Assembly: GCF_003590095.1 (NCBI RefSeq)
Contig: NC_039490.1
Coordinates: 7,519,834-7,583,833 of the forward strand
Source of the DNA: Trichoplusia ni
Taxonomy: Eukaryota > Arthropoda > Insecta > Lepidoptera > Noctuidae
Direction of reading: 5' to 3'
Length of the DNA: 64,000 nt
Shown: positions 23,301 to 35,300 of the stretch, piece by piece
How the letters are laid out: the number at the start of each line of letters is the position of its first letter
Position numbering within the stretch: the first letter of the stretch is position 1
Notes under the pieces: model-generated
Database searches by the model: none
What the model saw: only the letters and a program-made list of their open reading frames with translations
What the model was told of the DNA's origin: nothing
Position numbers and translations under genes: made by a program

Positions 23301-26300
23301 TCATCAGTGACATTAATCAGGGCAGTGACGCAGCAGCAGGGCAGTGAGCAGTTTATAATGTATGCGAGTTTATTAATGTAATTCAACACCCGAATTCTGA
23401 TTTTGAGTAATGATCTATCATAAAAAACAGTTCCTTATCCCGATTTTTTTTTTCAAAACCGGGACCTGTGCCACATGAAGTCATTTTCTTTTTTGTCATA
23501 TCGTATCCGTAATCATCCATATCTCTGGTAATCCAAAGATCTTTGTAAAATAATTATAAAGCAACATAAGCCGCGAGATTATTGAACAGATAATAAATAA
23601 CCTTTGGACTGTGGATCAGTTCACCTTTCATGACATAAATTCCAACAATTTAAATAAGAATTATAACGGTTATCATTTTAGAGATAACAGACGTCTATTA
23701 AGTCTTGCTTGTATTTGTAATTTAATTATACTTCTTAATTGAAGAAAAAATTCTAATGCGATTTCCAACATGTTTGCTTTAAAAGTTTAACGGTTCCATG
23801 TAAGGGGTCAAGAAAGACAGAGCGAAAGTGAATGTCCCATCAAATGAATTAGGCATCACATTATTAATTTTCACTTCTTCCTCTTTCTTTTTTGTTCTTG
23901 GTAATACTAGATTGTACGCAAGGTTCCGATAGCGTAGATATATGTGCTTTGTGCACTATATGTGCTTTTGTGCATGTAATTTGAATATCAGTGAAACACC
24001 TCGGGACATTAAAAAAAAACCTTAATTTCTTGTGTAACCTATCGGGTTGATAAATATTTTATTGGTTTACGGGACAACCTAGTATCAAAACAAAACATAT
24101 TTCTTTATTAGTACATGATGGAAAAATAAAACTTAAAATATCCCACAACTGGGCAAAGGCCTCCCCACTCGTCTAACGCTGACCTCACTCGAGTGGTGTA
24201 TAAGTGGAATATTGTTTTCAGATCCCATTCGGTCTTGGGATAGTAGATTGAGAGGTCGACGCGTTTAAACAATGTCTTTTATACTACGTTGGAACAAATA
24301 TGCGACCTTGAACTATGTACAATAGTATTTTTTTTTTGTTGTTGTCATAATTATTATCTATTAATTAATTCATGACAAATTATATTATTGTTTGGTTTTA
24401 GAAGAATCACAAGTAATTTATATATTTCAAGATTATCAGCTAAATCTACTTGCATGATTTATTTATGAATTAATGAGACATTAAATAAACAATTTGAAAT
24501 GGTTTTGAAGGTGCAAGATTTTTGTATGAATCTCTAAAATATTTCCTGGTTAAAAACCTCTTGAAAATTTATCGACATTTATATTCTAACCGCTAAGGAT
24601 GCCCAGTTAAAAAGGGGGTTACCAGGTTGTTACATCAAAATTTAATAGTTATATCAAAAGCAATTAAATTAAACATACATTACCAATAATAACTTGTCAC
24701 ACTAGAAAATAAAATATGCATCATCACGTGGTTATTGGCAAAATATGCAAAAACATTATGCAATTGCAAATCCGGTTTCTAAATTTGAATATCGGCAAAA
24801 TAACAGCAAATATTTTTTTGGCTCAATGGGAATGTCATTTTGACAGTGACTTTTTGACTGATCGCAAAAAAACTAAACCTACCACGTTGATTGCACTTCC
24901 ATCTCACACTCCTTATCCATGTTGCGACCTTGATCAGTAATAAATTAGTATCCATTGACAAGGGTGGATTTATTTGGTAGCTGACAGATCATATAGTATA
25001 CCTATAGGAGGAGCTCGTAGCTAAGCTATAACGGCATAAGTGGATAGAACACAGATTTAGCTATGTTTGACGCGGTTGGTCGAGTAAATCGAGATTTTTC
25101 GTACTTCGGAAGGCACGTTAAATTGTGGGTCCCGGCTGTTATTCATACACCTTTGATAGTCGTTACAGGTAGTCAGAAGCTAGAAAGTCTGACATCCAGT
25201 CTAACTTCGGGGGTTTCGTCAACCTGGATTGAGGTGGTCAGATAGGCAGTCGCTCCTTGTAAAACACTAGTACTTAGCTGAATCTGGTTAGACTGGAAGC
25301 CGACCACAACATACTTGGGAAAAGGCTAGGATGATGACAGATCATATATACTTACTCCATATAAGCTCGGAGTGCCTTCTGCATGACCTGGTTCTTGGGG
25401 AAGACAGCAGCCGGCACGCCAATCGTAATCTCGCTGATGTCGGCTGCCGAGTCCCACACCTGTGCCACCACGCGGTCCATCACTGGCTGGTACCTATAAT
25501 ATGCAGTTAGGAATTTAAGCTTGCTACTTTTTGGTATTACTAATACTACTTTAAAAAATTGCCTAAATAGTTGCTTGGAAAGAATATAATTTGTATTTTG
25601 GTCTCTATATTCTATTTAGTCTGTCAGACAGATTTCCAAAAAGTATTGGATACGTATATTCCATTTATCTCGTAAACAAAAAATGAAGGGGATACAGTGA
25701 AATAAGATTTCGTGTGACGTTTTTTGCCAGTACGCTTTTTACTAGCAAGTCATGTAACTAGCTCCACTGGATTTCATTATCTAAGTTCTTTTAATCTTCC
25801 TTACTTCGAATGATGTAATAAAATGAAAAATACATATTCAATGTTTTTGGGAAACCTGTCTGACAGACTACTTAGATTTCTTCAGTCTATTATGATATTA
25901 TTGTATCAATTCTGTTTGAGCTATGGCAGTTCCGGATATCATCCGGTGTTCCAATGAGGTAAGAAGCAATTCCTAATACTAGGGCACTCTTTAAAAAAGC
26001 CAAGAGGGGTTAAAACGTTACTCCTTCTGAATCTAGTCCATCCAAAAGATATCTGTAAAAGATCGCTCTTAGCGATAGGACCGCCCATTGTGGCAAAATG
26101 TAACTATTTCTTTGTATCCAATCCTATACTTATGTGGTGTACAATAAGGAATATTCTATTCTTTTCTATAAACACTCACGCCTCCTTATTCTTCATGACA
26201 TGGGCACAGAGCTCGCCCCACATGTAGCCGCCGACGGAGAACCCGTGCACAACTAGTGGGTGATCGTTCTCGTTGGCAGCCATCAACTTTATCAGGTCTT

Positions 26301-29300
26301 CTGCTATTAACTACAAAAAGAAATGTAATGAAGATTATGTGGTATTTTGAGATTGTGATTGCAATTTTAAGAAGGTATTTTTTACCTATGGTAGTTAGGC
26401 ATCTTTGAAATAATCTAAGGAATTTAAGACTAAACTAATTTCAATGGTATCAGGATTCGGATGAATAAGATAACTGTGTTTAAAACTCTTTTAGTCACGG
26501 AAAACGAATTCATCAGGCTTTGTCTTGAACTTTTTTAAGCATTTACCAAAACTCAAACCTATTCACATCACTATAAAGCACAAATTCCTACATACCTGTG
26601 ATCCCTTGAGCGGCCACATGAGCTGCCACGGCGTGCAGGACACGGACACGACGTCGAAGCCCTGCTCCAGGTACAGCGTCGCGTACTTCATAACGTGCTT
26701 CTGACGCGCCAGCAGCCAGTTAATCATCACGCACACTGGCCTGTCTATCCGCTTGTCCAGCCTACCAAACGATAAATATAGAATTTGATTTACTATCGCA
26801 AAATGGGAACTCTTTTTTTCGGATGAGAAATCATCAAATGACTCCTTCCGCTTTAGGTTGATTGGATGGGAGTGTTAGTCTTCTACTGACTAAAGCCCAC
26901 CCATGTTCCTGTCCTTGACCTTCGGTAACCGAAGGCCGTGTCTTCGAGCGCTAACTCTGATCGACAGACAAATGAAGCTCACGTCATTTCTCGATAACGA
27001 GGAAATTATACTGTAATATGTTTATAGGTCTTCTGGTCCCTGTTAATCTTAGACCATGTATGAAGGGGAAGAATGTCCTTTCCATAATAAGCCACTAATG
27101 ACTCGTTTTAATAAAAAGTGGCAGAATGCTATAACGTCAAAAAGTTTGAGTTGCCATCTCATTCCCTGTTATCAAATGAGCTTGCACGGAGTGCCGAGTT
27201 ATATCATAATAGTCATCACGCCAATGAGAAATGACCACGCCGTGCTGCGAGTCCGCCTCCTAATGGGACATTCGATTGTAGTGCGTGTTTTAAGTCTAGG
27301 TAATTCTTGCGTATCTGATACGATTTTTTTGTAAAACCCCTGCTTAGGTTAAAAAGGCCGTTTCTTTTTCAGAACACTTAGAAAGCGCTGAAGGCTTGAC
27401 GATACGGATGTATTTCTGATGTCTAAAATGCTGTTTGTAGCCTAAGATGTATACATTAATTTTGATTTCGGAATATCATAGAGTAAGGGGTCCCAGGTAG
27501 ATGGCCTATCACATTTTAAACCCGGATCCAAAAAAATAGTGCCTGTTTGACGTGTCTTTCTTTTTGTCCGTGGTATCACAGCCCTCGAACTGATAGGGCG
27601 ATTGTTTCGTATTAAAGGTGAATTATGTGCGAGTGTTCTTTCATGTTAGATAAAACCGGTTTAGCCGTTATAAAGTTGTGAAGGGTGCAAATGGGGAAGA
27701 ATATACTGGAGTGAATAATTTAATGAAAGCGTATTGAAATAATATACTGATGACTTAATGAAGATAGTTCTAAGCTTTGTTTGATGAGAAAATTGGGGTT
27801 ACTGTAGGCGTTCTTATCTTCTATGTATCCGTGCACGCCCTTTAAGAGGAACGGGACACTTCCCAAGAAGATATCCCGTGAATTAAAAGAGATACTGTAA
27901 TTAGGTTACAATCAGCTCTATCAGTTTTATGATTCGGTCTCTTTTGTTCAATTACTGATGAAGAAATATCTAGCTAGATAGACTCCTAGATAGAATCTTA
28001 GCAAAGACCCCTAACGGGGCAACGTCCGGTCACCAACTGGTCATTTTATTATTAGAACGTTTACTAAAGACCGAAACATCAGTTAGAACTTTAACCGAAG
28101 ATGTAGACTCAACTGTCAACTGTCGGTTTTTGCAATCATTTGTTTTGTATGTAGTGAAGAAATAAACGTTTTTTTTTTGTTATTTGCTCTGCTGATCACC
28201 TGTCCACATAAGAAAGATTTTGTCTATTATATACATTTGGTAAAATTTTAATGTTCCCTAATATAACACTTCTTGTATATTTGTGTTTTTTACCAATCCT
28301 GTTTGTAGATAGTACAAGAGTAAGTTTTAAAATGTAACTTTTTAAGCAAAGTGTAAGTGGTATTATGTGCCGTTCTTTGTAAATAAATAAATAAAATACT
28401 TCATTTAGTTTTAAGTTCATATCATCATCATCATCATCATGTCTCATGTCATCAATCAAGCCTTTTTCCCAACTTTGTGGGGATCGGCTTCCAGTCTAAC
28501 CAGATGCAGCTATGTACCATATTATAATGAAGTTTTCAGGTTCTTATGAATACGTAAATTAAGTCTTCAAACTGACAAAGTCAAAAAAAGTATGAGTCAT
28601 TTATATCGTTCCTCAAATAGCTGTTAAATACTTTAAGGCATTACGTATATAGTGATGCGCTATCATACGATCTCGCGCGACAGTCACCCGACTTGTTCCT
28701 AACGCCAAATCGACCTACTTCGTCTATTGGCTGTTAATTTTCGGACGACAAAACAAATACATGTTGCGTAACATTTGGCGTAAGAAATCAAGAGACATTA
28801 AATGGATGCTGTCTAGTAATTGTGCTGTTAAACGGAATATGATATAACAAGAACATAGAACCTACAAATAACCAAATAATAAAACGGTAAATAAAAAAAA
28901 AAACAACAAAATCAATTCTTCCAGTTCAAAGTTCCGAAGTAACAAATATAACAAAAATACAGATGATTTAGGAACCTCATCCGTTTTGAAGATAGTTGAA
29001 AAATAGGATCAACTTCCTTGCGTGTTCCAGGATAGTCAATATTTTAACTAGGACACCCCTGCTAGTATTGGACAGCATATGTTGGTGATCGTTTCAGTTC
29101 TATCATAGGCTGCCGGATTCCATATGAGGAGTTATGTCCAATTGTAAAAGCAAAACACATACCTTTTGGATAAAATTAGAAAAGGAAGAGAAGACGCTAT
29201 TTATATGCTCTTCAACTGACATCGTTATGAGTGGGTGTTGAGTGTCGCGACACCAATGCGTAACCAAACGTGGGCTTCCCAATTATTCTGTCATTTCTAG

Positions 29301-32300
29301 AGAGGTTAGGTGATGTGTGTGATTTACAAATCATTTTACAAGATAATATAAAAAAAACCGAAAAGTAAACAAATCCCCCCACAAATATTAAATGGCTTGA
29401 CAGATTTTTATCAAACAAGGCTGGAACACTCACATATAATTCACCTTTAATACAACACAAACTATATTATTGAAATCTTTCAATTCGTTCGTTCCTTCCT
29501 TTTGCGTCGGCGGGAGCTTCAAAACAAACGGTGCTTATATAAGAAGTTATCGTATAAGCAAAAACGAGGAAAAGCGACATACGATAGAAGATTCGTATGT
29601 CACTTTTCCTCGTTTTTGCTTCTTCACTTGAGGAGAGGAACCATAAAATAATAATTAAAACAGGTACTCACTTCATGGAGGTGGGATCAGCTTTTAGCTT
29701 GACCTTATCATTGCTGATGTACTGTATGTTCTTGGTGAGGTCTTGGGTGTGAGCGCCACGGTCCAGCCCCACCATAGCCACGGGGGCGCACGACAGTAAG
29801 GGACGGAAGGATGCCTGTTGACAACAGAAATATACAATAATTGGAGGAGGTAAAGAAAGTAGTTTATAGACAATGTTCTTAGTGCAAAATTAAAAGAGTT
29901 TGCTTCGACATTTGTTCGAAAGGTAGTCAGATAGAAAGTGGTGACTCTAGAGTTCTCAAAAAAGACATCTAAAAGTAATGATGTATCTTATTTATAGAAT
30001 AACTGATTTCATTGCAGACTCTCTTCTAATTAAATTCTAAACTTCAATATAGACTATTATGATCGCATATTGAGCTCTATTGCCATTGAGAGGCATACCG
30101 AAGTCTTTTTAGTTAGTATTATGTTTGGCATTTTTTTCAACACTAACTGGAACATAGTATTTACTGATACGAAATACAACATGGGAGATAACAGTCGGCA
30201 ATAAAGCTACTGTTTTTTTTTTTTATTGGAGCAAAAATTACTCTTAATGATACCAGTTTTTATAGCTGTTTAAAGTTATTAACTTCCTCAAAACATTAGC
30301 CTTATGCTGTAATAAATATTACGTTTTGTATCTACTTGGAATACGTTAACCAATTTGTTATTGGTTGAAATTATTTATTTTATTTAAAATCATAAAATAT
30401 AGATGCGCAAGATACATAGTATACATACATATGTATATGATTTCATAGTCAAAGTATTTATATGTACAAAGTAAAGATGTGATTGACAAAGAGGTACTGT
30501 TCTTACGGAGCACGGAACACTGCTAGGGCATAATTTAGCAGATTTTCGAAAGATACCTCCATTTTGGATGTCTAAGCACACCAGGTGAATGATTCCTTTG
30601 AAAATTTCTTAAGCATTTCTGTCAAAACATGTTTAACTATCCATTCTATTCTAAGACAGCCTTATGCGCTTGCCTACACTGCCACTCATGAACGACGGCC
30701 GCAATATTATGTATTGCGAAGGCAATTGCTCACGTAACTGGCAGTAGTGCAAAACGAACACAAGTTCAATGTCAGCCGATCAATGGCCGAGAACGAGACA
30801 CGCGATAAAAAACTTAAGGCCTGAGTATACTGGCCAGTTATTACGTATTCCTTCGATAATTATATATTAAAAGTACTCGTTGTGTAGGGATCTAATATGT
30901 TTAATAGGATACGCGAGAATTGGTACTCTAAAAATGTCCTCTATTCGAAAAACTCCTTGTAAACATATGACGTTTGATGTTAGGTTTGGTTACTTAAGGT
31001 GCCTGCGGACTATGGCAAAAATGCAGACTATCGCATCCACAGATGATACAGCCATTTAAGTCACATTTTGTGCTGTCGCGTCGAAACCTCAAAAACTTAA
31101 ATGAAAATAATGATAATTAGTTATACATAATTATTTCAAATGTTAAAGCACTTTAAATTATAATAATTTTATGAGAGACATTAATTACTTGTTTATTAGA
31201 TGTAAGGTTTTTGTTGTGTACTTTTTTTTGGGAACGTCCGATGTGAAAAGATTACTCAATCAAGTGATAACAAGTGGTGGATACAGAATCAGCAGATTTC
31301 AAGTACAACGCATAGCAAAATGTATCATCAACATCACCCTATCATCCCGCTTATCAAGCGAAACTTGGAAAAATAGACACGTTACTTAGTTAAGAGTCGT
31401 TTTTGAGCTGCTTCTTTTAAAAATACAATACCATGAGATAATTTGATGATCAGGCATAAAAGGCTTCATAAGCTGGTAGATATTTCCTATTACACAAATG
31501 ATGAGATATGCAATGAGCAGTTGGATAGTCCATTCGTTTTGTATTAATATGCATAGGCCCATTGAATTTCGTCCCAAAACCTATCTTGCTTTCTTAGTTA
31601 TAAATATATTTTTAGTTTAGGCTTCGTCTTACTTGGCAGTAACAATGTTTACGGAAACGTTAAGAGTATGCATCGAACAAGGCTGATGCGTTGTACGGTT
31701 ACCGATGCAATTCGCGAACAAACATATATAGGAATGTGTTTACGCGTTGTTTTGTTTTCAAACCTGCCTCCAGTGTTATTTAGCATTATATGAGTAATGC
31801 TATATTAAGGTATGAAGCAAAGAGAAAAGTGGTCAGAATTGTCTTCCTCTTGTTCACACCCGGTCAGCTTATTTTCATTCGCATCACTTGTATACGTTCT
31901 GTATGAAAATTTTGGAAGGAACGCCGCGACGATGATGATGTTCGCATTTTCAGTAGTCACGGCGATGTAGCATATGACAAAATTAAAAGGTACTAAAATC
32001 TATGATTAAGAACCGGACGAAATCTCGCAATGTGAGAAAAGGAACTTTGATTACGATAACAGGTTTAGTACTGATGCAGATATGAAGGCTTCGAATACTA
32101 AGACACACTTTATAAGGAACGTAATTGATGCAATTTAAATTCTATCGTATTGACCCAATCTTTTAAGTGTAACTGGTAATATTTTTGCATGGACCTACAA
32201 GAACATGCTCAGTAAACTGAAGTCTCAACACTAAAATGAAGATGTCAATAAAACGGTTCAAATCAAAAAGTTTTTATTTCAAATAGGCCGTTTCTCAGGC

Positions 32301-35300
32301 ACTTTTAAAACGTTACATTACTGACTCTAGTTGCACGGTTCCCAAAGTGTCATTCTTATGGAGAAGAACCGGCAAGAAACTCCAACGATTTTCGGTTGCC
32401 GAAATCGACTGGAGTGTTCATGATTAAAAACCCCAGTTGGGTAGGAGATAAGGAGGCAAGGAGGGCGACTCAATACAAACGCGTGAGAAAATGAAATGAG
32501 AATTAAACAATTGTAAACGTCCCTTTACTTAATTATCTAATCTAAAACAATGCAGTCTGTTTTCCTTCAAATACAAATCCATTTGCAGCTGTGTGTATCG
32601 GTGATAGTTATCAGAATTACGTATTATGCAATTGTATTTATAAAATGTTGACTAATTTTTATCTTGAGCCAACATGCTTTTCCTGGATGGTACACACGTG
32701 TTTATCATTCGGAATTTCTTTTTTGTTTTCTGATAAATTTTTTACGTATCTTTGTTGACTGTCTGGCTAGACTGAATATGTATAAATTATTTATGTTGTT
32801 TTTTCCTCCTTTTAAACAGTATATTTGGAGAAATTTTGTCTTGAGATTGGTACAATGGATATTTTACAATAAAAGAAAATATATGCCCCTAAATTTTGTA
32901 TTCATAATATTTTGGAAAGAGTAACGTATGTTTTTTTTTGTCTTTTCGATAAGAATGAATTTGTGGACCACAAGAGCGATGAGTGTAAACAAAAAGTGAA
33001 TAAAAATGTGATTTGGAAAGTGTCCTATTAATAAATATTTTAATAATAATGAATAAATTAAAAGGAGGAACATTTCAACAAAATATTTCGATGAACCCAA
33101 AACGATCTGTATTGCACATTCGAGCATTCAAATTTTTACGTTAATTCGAGAGATTATTCATGAAATTCGTAATATTTAAGTCGTTTATACTCGTATAGCA
33201 ACAAAAAGACATTTGAACTGTATCGAACGTTTATCGGTACAATAAATCATTCATTACTTAAATGAGATGGACATTGGATGTATCATCTTTGCATTGCGTG
33301 CTGCGAAGTGGACAATTTACTGTACCTATTTGAGCGGGACGGTTACTGAGCTGAGAACTGCTTTATATGAAACAACAAAGATTATTTCTTCCGGAAATTT
33401 CAAAAAGAATATATTGAGAGCTTTTCTTCAAAGATTTGCTATCAGGGCCCCGATTCTGCTATTTAAAATGGCCGATGAATGAATGGCAATTGGATTAAAT
33501 TTGAAATTATTCCTAAGCATTAAGCCAAAACAATAATTGAAAATTCATTGCATTGACCTTGAGTGTACCGTCCTATACTAAATTTAAAATTATTGTGTAG
33601 AAAAGAAGAAAGCTTAAGAGAAATACGAAAAGTGTCATTTTGACCCAATCTTCATTCATTCATCGGACATTGTAAATTCAGGTAGTGACTCTTAGTGGTC
33701 AGTCTTAGATCAACTATTTTCCAAAAAATGTTCTAATACCATCTGAATACCGAAATATATTTTGTCTTTTCTAAAAGAAATAAGCAGATCTAGATTTCTA
33801 CTTGGATTTTCGGTAAGCTATTTCACTTCCATGCATTTGATTGTTAACTCTTGTAGAAACGTCTGTCGTCTATGTTTTGTCCCCTTTTTGTGAATGTCAA
33901 GTAAAAACCTTTTAAAAATGTATCCATATACATTGATTTGTCAACCTTGCATTATTGAGAATCTATTTTCGCTACCAACATTGTTGGGTAAGGTATAAAT
34001 AGCACAAATAGTTTCAATCATCTATCTATATAAGCATGGGAACAATGATTTACGAGCAACAATGTATCCTACGATCTGAACACGTGCCTCAATAGATACA
34101 AATGATGATAACTGTGTAATATTGGCAATTTCCATACGAGTGATCGCAACTGGTGATTGCGCGAGTAATTCTTCCTTATTTCTTCTGACGTCTCTAACTG
34201 GATGTAGACGGTATAAATGCTTGTTGATCCAAAAAAATGCAGCCCTATTTTGAGTGCGAAAATGTTTGTATATTTGGTTTTTTTATTTTACGTTGAATGT
34301 AAATTGTGTTACTTAAAAATATATATATCGATATCTTAAATAGAATAAACTCATTCAGAGTAGCTGTTGGCTACGTAAGAGGCAAATCACTTACAGTAAA
34401 AACATTATATCATACCCAATAAAACTATCTTTATGATTTCCAAAAGTTTTTCGTAACTTCATAACGTTCAGAGGAAATCCTAGCTACGTTATTTTAAAGT
34501 TCAATATCACACCCATTCGGCTTAACTCGGCTATTTCCGTTAGTTTGGTCACGAATGCACTCGAACGGGATCTATTAGTCAATTTAATTCATATTTGCGC
34601 TCGGCGCCATGTGTGTATATACGGTAGATTCGTGTTCTAATACAAATTACATTTGTGTGTCACCGTCACACATATAAAAGCTTCAACAATAAACGACCAC
34701 GAACACAAAGCTGCGCGCGCGCAGATGAGTTGAATCATCTGTAACTGGCTAGGAACTATAAATTGACACATTTATTGTTGAATTGCCGCCGTACTGCGCA
34801 TGCGTCGTTTATACTGATTTCGCGGTTATAATTAATTTGTTACAGTTGGTATTAACATTTCAAGCTTATTGGCTGCAGTCAATATTGATTGTGATGAATG
34901 AACGTTGAGGACTCTGTTCTATGACGGAAGGAAGGAATTTGAAAAAGGATCGTGGACCAAGTTTAGCTCGCTATAGCAGCTAACTGTAACAATGTGCATT
35001 TACATAAATCTAGAAAATAAAACGCAATTTCTTTCTTACAGTTAATATCCGAACAATGTTAGCAATAAAATAGTTACGTGCTATAAATGAAAATACATTA
35101 ATTTTAAGGGTCTCTAGTTAACGTAACCGATTATTTTCATAGCAGCCAAAATTACATAATCCTAATTAGGCCGACAAGATACAACCGCAAGGACTTGGCG
35201 AGTTTCTATTTATTTCCTTTCAGAAACGATCGTAATAATCATAGGTTAGCAATACTTCGGTAGTCATCTGATACTGAGAGGGATATGTTGCAACTTGCAT

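Noticed and set aside
27056..27334. 92-residue plus-strand frame inside a DUF829 copy B intron
   Set aside because: No recognisable domain and no splice context; likely chance.
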